DNA of 64,000 bases from CAWARU01 sp963784575. Lineage in GTDB: Bacteria; Pseudomonadota; Gammaproteobacteria; UBA6186; Azoamicaceae. The stretch is taken from positions 3,286,001 through 3,350,000 of the forward strand of contig CAWARU010000001.1 in NCBI GenBank assembly GCA_963784575.1. The letters are read 5' to 3'. Both the position numbers and the translations under genes were made by a program. The first letter of the stretch is position 1. The number at the start of each line of letters is the position of its first letter. The notes under the pieces are model-generated. The model worked only from the letters and a program-made list of their open reading frames with translations. It searched no databases and had not been told where the DNA came from. Shown in pieces: positions 45,429-55,190 of this stretch.

Positions 45429-48140
45429 ATGCCGCAGCAAGGGGAACATAAACCAGTCTACGAAAATATTCCTTTAGACAAAATTGTCAATCTGACTTTT
45501 GCTGGCGGCGGCGTTAAAGGAATTGCTTATATCGGGGTTTTAAAAGAATTAAAAAATAGAGGAATGCTGCAAGATATCAAAAGAGTAGGGGGGACTTCTG
45601 CAGGCGCAATCACAGCGCTTTTGGTTGGTCTGGGGTATGATCCCGATGCAATCGAAGACATCATGCGAACAATTAACTTGCTTGATTTTGAGGATCTCGG
45701 CACTGCAGTCTGGGAACGGGCAGTCAAAAAATTAAATCTTACTAAGCGCATTGCCAATATGGATATTGTGGATATCCTAAAGGTTGTGATGAAAAAGAAG
45801 CATGGTGTCTCGCAAGGAGAAGTATTCTTAAATTGGGCAAGAAAAATCATCGCAGAGCAATTGGGAAATCCAGATGCAACATTTCGAGATCTCAAAGAGG
45901 CCATGCGTATTAATCCAAATTTAAAAGAGATGATGTTTGTTGGCGCTGATATTTCTGGCATTGGTTCCGCTTTAAAATATTTTAGCATAAAAGATACGCC
46001 TGATATCAGAATTGCAGATGCTGTCCGTATCAGTATGTCTTATCCCGGTGCTTTTGAACCCTATGATCTCAAAATAGGCGACAAAATCCATACTTTTATG
46101 GATGGTGGTCTTGTGAATAATGATCCCAGAGAATACTATGATCATAAGGAATTCTTGCCAGAAGCTGCTCTACTTGCCGATGATGGCACAAACAAAAGTA
46201 CTTTGGGACTTCGAGTTGATGCGCCAGATGCCGTAAATCGATTGAAGTGGAATATTCCCGGTGAAGCACGAGATTTGAGCAGCTTTTGGGATAGTTTAAG
46301 CGCCTTTTTTCAGACCATAAGTGAGGATGCCGTAAAAGGCCGGCATAAGGTTCATAGGAAATATGGGATGGTGACCATTCAAATTCCAAATCTTGGCCTA
46401 AAGCCCTTGGATTTGGATATCAGTAAGGAGATGAAAGATCGCCTCATCGAGGAGGGAAGAGCGTCCACCAGAGAATATTTGGATCAGTATCGATCGCCTG
46501 GCACCCTGAGAGATATTTTAGTGCATGATAGTCTACTCGAGCTATACCGCAGCAAAAATGATATTCAAAAAGAAGCAGCAATATCGCGTCTTCGCAAACA
46601 ATATCATGATCTACAACAAGCAAATAAAGCTTTGCAACAAGATATGCAGCATAAATCTGCTAAATATGAGAAGGAACTTTTACTGCTGCAACAAGAAAAA
46701 AATCAGGAAGCCCTAGATAAAATATTTGCTGAATTAGCAGTGATCGAAGAATTGAGTCCCCGATTATTCAAAACAGAATCTCCTGAAGAGAAATTAATTA
46801 AGAAAACCAGAAGACTTTTGAAGCTCCAAGCAGCCATTGCAGAAGAAAATAGAGAGGCCTTGCATGAGATACTAGAAGTTTATAACAACACGGTGGAACA
46901 GTATCAAGAGATGTATGAGGAGTACTCTAAGGGCCGCTCTTTGCTAGAAGGATTGGCAAAAAATCCGAAATCAAAGGAGATTATGGATAAGCTTTTGGGC
47001 GAGATAATCACTTTTCAAGCCATGCGCATAAATTATACCAATCAAATGCATCATTTGAAATTGTGTGGTGAGGAAGCGGATCCTGCTTTAAAGAAAGAGT
47101 ACTCAGAATTTCTTCAAAATGTACCCATGAAAATTCTAGCCGAAGCCAAGGCGCTTTTCAATACTGAGTCTTTTAATAAGAGACAGGGTGCCAAGGGTTC
47201 CGAGTTTGCCTATGCACTCATTCTTGGCGAGCTCGAGCGTGTTAAGAAAGATCCCGTCAAAAAAGACTTAGACTATTTGATCGATGAGGCCAGAAGAAAT
47301 AACGATGAATATCACAACAACTTATTGCGACTTCAGGAAGGAAAGCAAAAATATGAGGTAGAGATTGAAAAGCTAGACAAAATGCAAGTCGAACTTGAAG
47401 AGAAAAAAGAGTTGGTTGGAAAAAACTTTGCAAAAATGGTTGATTTATCTTCTGATTTCTCAAGGTTTATCCAAAGGCAGGAAAATTGGAAAATTTATTT
47501 GTACGAAGGTTTGGCGTATGGTTTAGATCTCTTATTTACAGGATTGAGGGGCGCCTTGATACTCGGGACAGCAGGTATGTGGTATGGCATGGAATGGGGA
47601 TCAGAAAAAGTCTTCAAATGGTTCAATAATGCAACGGGTATGGCGAAAAAATTAGAGAGGATTGGTGTCACGGAGAACTTTTTTGTTCCAAATTCTGTTC
47701 TTTATTTGCGAGAAGTCCAAAAAATACGTAAAGATCTCAATCAAATCATCGCAAAAGTGGGGCATGAAGAGCCAAGAAAAGCTTTTGAAGCTTATAATGA
47801 ATTTTTGCAAAAGGAAAAACTGTATTTAGAAAGAAGAGAGGGCTGGTTTGGGTTTGGAGAAGACATGCAAAAGGAGATTTTGCAATTGATTGCCACTTCT
47901 AAGGCAAATTTGAATAAAATATTGAAAGAAAGAGCAATAAAACCAGAGGAAATCAAACCAAAACACAAAAGACATGCAGTGGTTTTGGGAGGTTCTCCTG
48001 AAAGAAGGTTGGGCAGATTTTTGAAGGGAATGCCCAGTAAAACCTTAGACAGAGCAACGGGTGAATTTCTCGAAAAAGGGCTTAGCATTGTGTCGGGAGA
48101 AACTTCACAAGAGGGACCAAAACGAAAACCGAAAAATTAA
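45429..48140 (+). CDS. Patatin-like phospholipase with a long coiled-coil C-terminal region
   Basis: 903 residues. Patatin domain about 20-320: GGGVKG oxyanion loop at 26-31, GTSAG nucleophile elbow (Ser57), and catalytic Asp at 225 in DGGLVNNDP. Complete Ser-Asp dyad, so lipase activity is likely. From about 360 there are long helical, Lys/Glu/Gln-rich stretches (QEKNQEALDKIFAELAVIEE; KQKYEVEIEKLDKMQVELEEKKE) and a short hydrophobic region near 710-725 (LFTGLRGALILGTAGMWYG). No signal peptide. Patatin plus coiled coil is the layout of effectors like VipD. AGAGGA 8 bases before ATG. It ends in a 4-bp convergent overlap with mutS. Confidence 0.88.
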   Translation: MPQQGEHKPVYENIPLDKIVNLTFAGGGVKGIAYIGVLKELKNRGMLQDIKRVGGTSAGAITALLVGLGYDPDAIEDIMRTINLLDFEDLGTAVWERAVKKLNLTKRIANMDIVDILKVVMKKKHGVSQGEVFLNWARKIIAEQLGNPDATFRDLKEAMRINPNLKEMMFVGADISGIGSALKYFSIKDTPDIRIADAVRISMSYPGAFEPYDLKIGDKIHTFMDGGLVNNDPREYYDHKEFLPEAALLADDGTNKSTLGLRVDAPDAVNRLKWNIPGEARDLSSFWDSLSAFFQTISEDAVKGRHKVHRKYGMVTIQIPNLGLKPLDLDISKEMKDRLIEEGRASTREYLDQYRSPGTLRDILVHDSLLELYRSKNDIQKEAAISRLRKQYHDLQQANKALQQDMQHKSAKYEKELLLLQQEKNQEALDKIFAELAVIEELSPRLFKTESPEEKLIKKTRRLLKLQAAIAEENREALHEILEVYNNTVEQYQEMYEEYSKGRSLLEGLAKNPKSKEIMDKLLGEIITFQAMRINYTNQMHHLKLCGEEADPALKKEYSEFLQNVPMKILAEAKALFNTESFNKRQGAKGSEFAYALILGELERVKKDPVKKDLDYLIDEARRNNDEYHNNLLRLQEGKQKYEVEIEKLDKMQVELEEKKELVGKNFAKMVDLSSDFSRFIQRQENWKIYLYEGLAYGLDLLFTGLRGALILGTAGMWYGMEWGSEKVFKWFNNATGMAKKLERIGVTENFFVPNSVLYLREVQKIRKDLNQIIAKVGHEEPRKAFEAYNEFLQKEKLYLERREGWFGFGEDMQKEILQLIATSKANLNKILKERAIKPEEIKPKHKRHAVVLGGSPERRLGRFLKGMPSKTLDRATGEFLEKGLSIVSGETSQEGPKRKPKN

Positions 48141-50710
48141 ATGGCAGAGCGAGAGCGGTCTTTTGTCTCTAACTCCAGCAATTTCCGCTCAGCACTTTCA
48201 ATGACCTCCCTCGGCACTCCTGCTAATTGCGCCACCTGCAATCCAAAACTGCGATTTGCCGGGCCTTCTTTCACCGTATAGAGGAAAATCAAGGAATTTC
48301 CATCTTCAATGGCATCCAAATGTACGTTTGCCATGGCAGGACAAATCTTCGGCAATTCTGTCATCTCAAAATAATGACTCGAAAATAAAGTAAAACTCTT
48401 CAATTTTTCTGCCAGATGCTCCGCTATGGCCCAGGCAAGTGACAAACCATCAAAAGTACTGGTGCCGCGGCCAATTTCATCCAACAATACCAAGCTCTGT
48501 TCTGTCGCATGCTGTAATATATGCGCGGATTCGAGCATTTCTACCATGAATGTAGATTTTCCAGAGCTCAGTTCATCCTGTGCGCCAATCCGTGTGAATA
48601 AACGATCGAATAAGCCAATTTTGGCCTGTTTTGCAGGCACAAAACTCCCCATGTGTGCGAGCAGAACAATCAAGGCATTTTGTCTCATAAAAGTGGACTT
48701 TCCACCCATATTCGGACCCGTGATTATCAGCATGCGTCTGTCAGGATTTAAGGTTAAATGATTTGGGATGAAAGGTGCTTCCAAAACTTGCTCAACGATG
48801 GGATGTCGACCGCTTTCAATGAAAAGTTCATGCTTCATACTCAAGGTTGGTTTATGCCAATTCAGGCTATCAGCTCGTTCTGCTAGTGTGGCTATCACAT
48901 CCAAGGTACTCAGCGCCTCGGCACTCTGCTGCAAGCTTGGAAGTTCATTGCAGAGTTCCTTGAGAAGAGCATCATAGAGTTGTTTTTCTCGATTGATGGC
49001 ACGTTCATTACTACTCAAGATTCGATCTTCAAAGGCTTTAAGCTCTGGTGTAATAAATCTCTCCGCATTTTTGAGTGTTTGCCGTCTTTGATAGTGCTTT
49101 GGTGCTTTTTCTGCTTGCTGTCGTGACAGCTCAATATAATAGCCATGCACCCGATTAAAGCCCACCTTGAGTGTTGAAAGATTACAAGCTTCAAGCTCTT
49201 GTCGTTCTAACTGTAGCAAAAATTCATGTGCATTATTCGAGAGACTTCGCAATTCATCCAGTTCTGCATCATATCCGGTCGCAATAACCCCTCCTTCCCG
49301 AAGATGTGAGGGCGGGTTTGGATTGATGCCGCGTTCGAGCTTGGCACAAAATTCTGGGAATAAAGTGATTTTTTGATGTACCTTTGCGATAAAATCGCTT
49401 TCTGAAATCAATGCTTCACAAGCCGATTTTAGAGCCGGCAACTGCTCTAAACAGTGACGAAGCCGCAGTAAATCTTGTGGACGCGCTGTGAGCAAGGCAA
49501 TCCGACTTAAAATCCGTTCCATATCGTATATCGCTTTCAGAGATTCTCGAACGGCATGATAGTTTTGAGTGTGCTTTAATGCCTCGATGGCCGCTTGTCT
49601 GCGATGTAATTCATTGCGGTCTCGAATAGGCCTTCCCACCCAACGTGCAAGCATTCGGCCTCCCATGGCTGTTTTAGTGGTATCGAGCAATGAGAGCAGA
49701 GTATTTTCTTTGCCGCCCTGCAGGTTTTGCACCAATTCAAGATTGCGTCGCGTATTGCCATCTAAAATTAAGCTTTCTTCCCGATGCTCGAGCATAATAT
49801 TTTGCAAATGCGGTAAACTGCCTTTTTGTGTTTCTTCAGCGTAGCGGAGTAAAACCCCTGCTGCTATCAAAGCAGGTCGGATGGAATCCAAAGTTTTCTC
49901 ACTTGGCAATAAATTTTTTAAATCAGAAGCTTTGTAATGTAGTTTCAGCATTCTTTTGGCAAAGTTCACTTCAAAATGCGCTTTGTCTTGATGACGAATT
50001 CTCGTGAAAAGCTTACTTTCCTTGAGAAGATTTTGCACTTCCTGCAAGGTTTTTTGAATCAGACTCTGGGATAGCGTTTCATTTTCAGTCTCTTCCACAG
50101 CTTCTATAGAGAAAGATGTAACGGACGTGTCAGAGGTGTCAGATGAGACAGTGTCAAAATGCTTTTGAGTCAGGATTTCAGCCGGTTGCAGCCTTTCTAA
50201 TTCATGCATCAAGGCAAGCGGGGATGGCAGCATAGTGATATGAAAGCGGCCGCTGCTTAACTCGAGATAGGCAAGTCCCAAACTTCCGGCCACAGTATGA
50301 GAAGCTGCGATGGCTGCTATCAAAGATTCCTGTTTTTCCTCGAGTAGGGCTTCTTCCGTGAGCGTACCGGGCGTTAGTATCCGTACCACTTCACGCTGCA
50401 TGGGTCCCTTGCCGCTATTCGGATCTCCCATCTGCTCACAGATGGCAATCGTTTTGCCAAGACGTAACAATCGCGCCAAATAACTTTCCGCAGAATGATG
50501 CGGCACCCCCGCCATAGGAATAGGAACGCCCTTAGATTCACCGCGGTGCGTGAGGGTAATACCTAGGAGTTCTGCAGCAATTTTGGCATCTTCAAAGAAT
50601 AATTCGTAGAAGTCTCCCATTCGGTAGAAAAGTAAATGAGACTGATTCTCTGCTTTTATCCGAAGATATTGTTGGATCATGGGAGTGTGTTCCAGCAGTT
50701 TTTCGCTCAT
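48137..50710 (-). CDS. mutS: DNA mismatch repair protein MutS
   Basis: 857 residues. It recognises mispairs: GDFYELFFEDA holds the Phe-X-Glu mismatch-binding residues, GPNMGGKSTFMRQ is Walker A near residue 667, DEIGRGTSTFDG is Walker B. After the ATPase core the tail is short, so the C-terminal tetramer region of E. coli MutS may be reduced. A Ser/Thr/Asp-rich insert (SSDTSDTSVTS, residues about 187-198) is unusual. Its ATG overlaps the tamB stop (TAATG). If functional, slippage frameshifts in the window must be kept by other causes. Confidence 0.96.
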   Translation of the reverse strand: MSEKLLEHTPMIQQYLRIKAENQSHLLFYRMGDFYELFFEDAKIAAELLGITLTHRGESKGVPIPMAGVPHHSAESYLARLLRLGKTIAICEQMGDPNSGKGPMQREVVRILTPGTLTEEALLEEKQESLIAAIAASHTVAGSLGLAYLELSSGRFHITMLPSPLALMHELERLQPAEILTQKHFDTVSSDTSDTSVTSFSIEAVEETENETLSQSLIQKTLQEVQNLLKESKLFTRIRHQDKAHFEVNFAKRMLKLHYKASDLKNLLPSEKTLDSIRPALIAAGVLLRYAEETQKGSLPHLQNIMLEHREESLILDGNTRRNLELVQNLQGGKENTLLSLLDTTKTAMGGRMLARWVGRPIRDRNELHRRQAAIEALKHTQNYHAVRESLKAIYDMERILSRIALLTARPQDLLRLRHCLEQLPALKSACEALISESDFIAKVHQKITLFPEFCAKLERGINPNPPSHLREGGVIATGYDAELDELRSLSNNAHEFLLQLERQELEACNLSTLKVGFNRVHGYYIELSRQQAEKAPKHYQRRQTLKNAERFITPELKAFEDRILSSNERAINREKQLYDALLKELCNELPSLQQSAEALSTLDVIATLAERADSLNWHKPTLSMKHELFIESGRHPIVEQVLEAPFIPNHLTLNPDRRMLIITGPNMGGKSTFMRQNALIVLLAHMGSFVPAKQAKIGLFDRLFTRIGAQDELSSGKSTFMVEMLESAHILQHATEQSLVLLDEIGRGTSTFDGLSLAWAIAEHLAEKLKSFTLFSSHYFEMTELPKICPAMANVHLDAIEDGNSLIFLYTVKEGPANRSFGLQVAQLAGVPREVIESAERKLLELETKDRSRSAI

Positions 50711-53178
50711 TAATTATGCTCCAGAGAAAATGAAATATCCCCGCCAATATCTTCAGCATTGCTGGTTTCCACGCTGAACACGAGCTTCGGGCTTAAGAAG
50801 TATTTCAGACGCAGTATACTCAGGGGCTCGAGCATGCCTTGGATAAATTGTAAATAGATCCTCTTCGAAAGCGACTTTCCTGCTACAAGTACGGTGTCGT
50901 ATCCGCTGTAGCTGGTCAAAACTCGCTGCGATTCAGCCGATTGTACGCCAAATTCTTCCAAGCCCAGTTTCGATTGCAGGCTTTCAATGATGGGATTTGC
51001 GCCACCAGCAAGATAGATGGCAGTTTGAGATAAGACCTGCTTATTGCTGTCTTCCCCTTCTTCATGGCTGCCTCCGAACCCTAAGCGTGATAAAATTTCA
51101 TTGCTCTGTAAATTATCTGTGGAGTAGAGATTGAAACTCGGACTTTGCAGACTGCCTTGGACATAAATGCCAACTTCCTGCGCTTCTCCTACCTCAGCGC
51201 GTTTTTTCGCGATGCGAATGTCTAGAATCGGATCTTTGAGCAGCGTGCCTGGGGGATAAAGTAGATGGCCGCGATGAATCAGGTATGGGGCACCTTGCAA
51301 GCGATATTTTCCTTCTACGATAGTTAAACGTCCCGTACTCGTGAAAAGTCCATCAGGACGTTTTTCAATCGTGATATTTCCTCGTATGATAGCATCTAAT
51401 CCAAAGCCTTTGAAATGAACCTTGTCCTCATCTTCAATATTGAGATCTACCATCGGGATGAGATTAAAACCGGTTTCTTCCTGTGAAGAGAGAGGACCAT
51501 GGAATACCACATCTTTTGAAACGATCACATGCTGTAAACCTTCCTTCATCGTGATATTGGCTTCCGGTACATTGATTTTGCCTGTCACAAAGAGATCTTT
51601 GCCAAGGATTTCAAAATGGAGTTTGGGGGAAGCAATGATCATCATATCATCGGTATTGGAGACTCGGATTTTATCCCCGGCAATATCAAAGCTATTTCTT
51701 CCTTCAGGATTAAGTGGTTCAAATGATCCAGCGATAGTGACAGGGTTTCCACCTAAGGTAGCAACGCTTTGCAAATCCAGTTTTCCTGGAATATCGCCCT
51801 TGAGTCGCGCTGAAAAGGATTTTACCGTAATATGCTGTTTTGGAATGGAGAAGATGGCATCATGAATATTGGCATTGATCGCAAGGACAGGTTTTGCCAC
51901 TGTTCCCGTGATATCACCTGAAATATCTAGAATCGCTTTTAATCTTGAGATGGGAGGTATCAAGAGATACGCAATACTCAAATCTTGTAATCGGCTAGTG
52001 ACAGTACCTTCTATTTCTTGATCTTTAAACCGTTTATTAAAAGAAAAACCTGGCACCGACACATGTGCTTCAAGCGTGTTTCTAGGGGTTTCTTTAAAGC
52101 GCATGCCTAGTCGTAAACCCTTTGCATCTAAAATGGCTTTTAAAGTCCCCCCTGCAAATCTACTTTGGTAATATTTATTCCCGGGCAATGAAATCCTGGC
52201 ACTGCCGGGCGCTATGCTTAAAGCGCCATTTCCAAGCCAATTTTGTCCCTTCCCTTGTTCCAGTGAGAGCTCTAATGAGACTTTGGTATTGATTTCTGGA
52301 GAGTGAATGGCAAATTCAGGCACGTCGAGTTTCAATTTGCCCCCTTTTAATTTATTCCATGTGGCTTGAAGCAGCAATTCAGCTTTTTTACTGTTTTGAA
52401 ATCGAAGGGGTTCGAGGGTTAAGTTTTGTTCGCTCACAGTGAAGTAGACGGGAGCACTCAAATCCCAAGTATCGAGATAATTGCCTGAAATACTGGCTTC
52501 AGATAATACGCCTATCACGTTTTTAAGATTCTGTAGATTTAACATGCCCGCGGCTTTTACGTTAAAATTTTCATTGGGATGATAGATGAGATTGAAAAGA
52601 TAGGTATTCACCTTGAGATTGTCAGGACTAATGCTAAGATGACTGTTTCCGAGCTGTAACTCTGCCAGAAGTTCTGCGACGCTCTCCCCATTTACCACTG
52701 CATGCATCGTACCGCTGAGTGCTTGACCTTGATAGTGCCCAGAGAGCTCATCCACTGAAATAATTTCGTTACGATAGGGTGTCTCGAAATTTACCTTGCC
52801 GGAAAGCGTATCGATATAAATGGTAGATTTTGAAGCACCAGAGGCACCAGAAGCACCATATGATAAAACTGCATCACTGACCGTAAATTTTGGAATATGA
52901 ATGGTATTATTAAACAATGCCTTCAAATCGTTTTGTAAGTAAATCTTTTTTGCTTGCAAGGAAATATTCTTAGGTTTATTCACATAAGTGAAGTCATCCA
53001 TTTCAATACTGTCCGAAAGCGTCCCTTGGATGTTTCCAGCATGCATTTCACCCGGATAGGTTTTTTCAACCAGCCAAACAATACTCTTTAAACCTGAATG
53101 GGTGTTTAGCAGCCAGAATAATACCGCTGCGATTGCCAGTATCATCATGAATATTTTGAGAAAGATTTTTTTCATCAT
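50710..53178 (-). CDS. tamB: Translocation and assembly module inner component TamB
   Basis: About 822 residues from the ATG at 53178 (coupled to the tamA TGA as ATGA); the longer frame from 53328 only overlaps tamA. An N-terminal anchor (IFLKIFMMILAIAAVLFWLL) is followed by the beta-solenoid body and DUF490 region: VHFKGFGLDAIIRGNITI, EGKYRLQGAPYLIHRGHLL and FGGSHEEGEDS. It bridges the inner membrane to TamA for outer-membrane protein or phospholipid delivery. A GASGASGAS repeat near residue 115 adds low-complexity residues. Confidence 0.92.
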   Translation of the reverse strand: MMKKIFLKIFMMILAIAAVLFWLLNTHSGLKSIVWLVEKTYPGEMHAGNIQGTLSDSIEMDDFTYVNKPKNISLQAKKIYLQNDLKALFNNTIHIPKFTVSDAVLSYGASGASGASKSTIYIDTLSGKVNFETPYRNEIISVDELSGHYQGQALSGTMHAVVNGESVAELLAELQLGNSHLSISPDNLKVNTYLFNLIYHPNENFNVKAAGMLNLQNLKNVIGVLSEASISGNYLDTWDLSAPVYFTVSEQNLTLEPLRFQNSKKAELLLQATWNKLKGGKLKLDVPEFAIHSPEINTKVSLELSLEQGKGQNWLGNGALSIAPGSARISLPGNKYYQSRFAGGTLKAILDAKGLRLGMRFKETPRNTLEAHVSVPGFSFNKRFKDQEIEGTVTSRLQDLSIAYLLIPPISRLKAILDISGDITGTVAKPVLAINANIHDAIFSIPKQHITVKSFSARLKGDIPGKLDLQSVATLGGNPVTIAGSFEPLNPEGRNSFDIAGDKIRVSNTDDMMIIASPKLHFEILGKDLFVTGKINVPEANITMKEGLQHVIVSKDVVFHGPLSSQEETGFNLIPMVDLNIEDEDKVHFKGFGLDAIIRGNITIEKRPDGLFTSTGRLTIVEGKYRLQGAPYLIHRGHLLYPPGTLLKDPILDIRIAKKRAEVGEAQEVGIYVQGSLQSPSFNLYSTDNLQSNEILSRLGFGGSHEEGEDSNKQVLSQTAIYLAGGANPIIESLQSKLGLEEFGVQSAESQRVLTSYSGYDTVLVAGKSLSKRIYLQFIQGMLEPLSILRLKYFLSPKLVFSVETSNAEDIGGDISFSLEHN

Positions 53179-54968
53179 ATATCGGTACCGAAGGTTAGGT
53201 GGAATCTCGGCTTCATCTTTCTTTGCGTGATCGGTATCAGGCCTTGTGCAACATCGACACGAAGCAAACCGATGGGTGTTTTGTATCGTACGCCAACACC
53301 GACACTTTGTGCAAAGCGGGTTTTCCATTTATTCATGGCTTGACCTGCATCATAGAATACTGCACCAGAAAATTGTTTGTAGATTTTATGTTCGAGTTCA
53401 ATAGAGCCTACCGCGAGGTATTGTCCACCGATCACGATTTGATTACCATAAGCATCGGTTTTTCTTGGGCCGAGCGATTTATAACCATAACCTCGTACGG
53501 TTTGATCTCCCCCTGTAAAGTAACGTAGGCTCAAGGAAATTTTATCACGGCGATGAGTCGCTATGCCGCCGAGTTCAACGCGAGTCAAAAGCCGTGCTGA
53601 ATTCGTAAAGCCATAGACCCATTTGCCGCGAAATTCTGCCTGGATGAAGCTTGTGGTGGACAGTACAGGCTGCCATGCACCCCGGAGAGAAAATGCGAAT
53701 TTCACACCTTCTTGTAAGGGAGATTTCCTATCCACATCCGTATAGACGATGCCAACATTTGGAATAATATAATGGGCATTTTTTTTGTGAAATCCAGGCA
53801 ATTCACGGTATCGCTCTGAGATTAAATAATGGAGACCAATCAGTTGTTCAGTCCTGCCTATTTTTCGGATTGCATTGGCATTCAAGCTTTCACGCAGACT
53901 GTATTTTCCATCGCGAAATTTTTCTTCAGTACCGTTGAACCCAAACACAGTGCGATCGGTCACAGGTCTAGCGCCTGGAATTGAATAGCGCAGATTTGCA
54001 TAGTTCTTCCACTTTGAAGTTTGAATTTCGGCGTTGATGCGGTGGCCTGGATAATGAAATCTGCGATGCTCCCACCAAAAAGTGCCGCGTGGTCCTGTAT
54101 CCGTGCCGTATCCAATACTGCCGGTATAGCGATTTCGGGGCTTTGCTTTAAGCCGGACATTCAAGGGAACCGCATAATCTCTTGCTTCAGTCAAAATCGG
54201 ATCAATGCGGATATAACGAAATAATTCTGTTTCAGTCAAAGCCTTTTGAAAGCATAAGATATCCGCGGTGGTATAAGGAGCACCGTATTGAAAAGGAATA
54301 TAACGCTCTAAATATTCTGGGGGATAAGGATTTTCCTGAAAATAAATGTCGCCAAAACGATAGCGCTTGCCTGTGTCGAGTGTCAGCACTATATCTGCAT
54401 TGATTGCCGCACGATTGACACGGATTTCATTTTCTTCAAAAACAGCATCTAAATACCCTTGCTGCAAAGCCAAACTTAAGAGTTTCTGTTTGTAGTTTTC
54501 GTATTCATGATGGGTGAGTTGTGCACCGCACTTGATGGGAGGCAAATTGGCAAGTGCATTTAATTCTGGATTATTGCTGCCCTCGCCTGTGATATGGACC
54601 ATCACTTTATTGATCACCGTAGGAGGCCCCATTTCGACACGATAGCGCGCAAAGTATCCTGCATCTGTTCGAATCAATTCCCCATGCACTTTTGAATGAT
54701 AATAACCCAGTGATTCCAGGACCGCAGTGATTTCTGCAGCGGCTATTTGATGCAGCCCCAAAATGCGATCTTCATTCAGTTTCTTTTCTTTCTGCGCTTC
54801 TTCAATACTCAAGCTTACTGACACTAATGGTCTAGCTACTGGACTTAATCCCTGAACTTCCACCTGGAGTTTGCAATAAGTGCTGGCATTGGCCTTGCCG
54901 GGATAAAAAAGCAGCATGGGATAAAACATTACTGCAAATATCAAAAATAATAATATAATCCGTGGCAT
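53175..54968 (-). CDS. tamA: Translocation and assembly module outer component TamA
   Basis: 597 residues. Omp85-family outer-membrane barrel with N-terminal POTRA domains. Segments: LEVQGL-like KLQVEVQGLSPVARPLVSVSL, ALTETELFRYIRIDP, GYGTDTGPRGTFWWEHRRF, TGGDQTVRGYGYKSLGP, and the barrel end GVGVRYKTPIGLLRVDVAQGL. Signal peptide ILLFLIFAVMFYPMLLFYPGKANA. First gene of tamA-tamB-mutS. Confidence 0.94.
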   Translation of the reverse strand: MPRIILLFLIFAVMFYPMLLFYPGKANASTYCKLQVEVQGLSPVARPLVSVSLSIEEAQKEKKLNEDRILGLHQIAAAEITAVLESLGYYHSKVHGELIRTDAGYFARYRVEMGPPTVINKVMVHITGEGSNNPELNALANLPPIKCGAQLTHHEYENYKQKLLSLALQQGYLDAVFEENEIRVNRAAINADIVLTLDTGKRYRFGDIYFQENPYPPEYLERYIPFQYGAPYTTADILCFQKALTETELFRYIRIDPILTEARDYAVPLNVRLKAKPRNRYTGSIGYGTDTGPRGTFWWEHRRFHYPGHRINAEIQTSKWKNYANLRYSIPGARPVTDRTVFGFNGTEEKFRDGKYSLRESLNANAIRKIGRTEQLIGLHYLISERYRELPGFHKKNAHYIIPNVGIVYTDVDRKSPLQEGVKFAFSLRGAWQPVLSTTSFIQAEFRGKWVYGFTNSARLLTRVELGGIATHRRDKISLSLRYFTGGDQTVRGYGYKSLGPRKTDAYGNQIVIGGQYLAVGSIELEHKIYKQFSGAVFYDAGQAMNKWKTRFAQSVGVGVRYKTPIGLLRVDVAQGLIPITQRKMKPRFHLTFGTDI

Positions 54969-55190
54969 GAGTGTGACCTAGCACTTCATAAATAAGCCGG
55001 AATGGACCGGAAAAAAAGCTTAATAAATTTAAAGAGCTTATTATGACACAGAACGGGATATAAACAAAAAATAAGAGACAGCAAAACAAGGGAGAAAATG
55101 AGACTGGAAATAAGAGCCAAAAACAGGATAGGAACCAAGAACTGCTCTGTAGGTCCAATTAGATAAGTAACAAAAAAGTGAGAATTTAAA

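Noticed and set aside
52040..52060. CCTGGCACC inside tamB resembling the palindromic repeat arm
   Set aside because: Only nine bases match and it lies in conserved coding DNA; chance.
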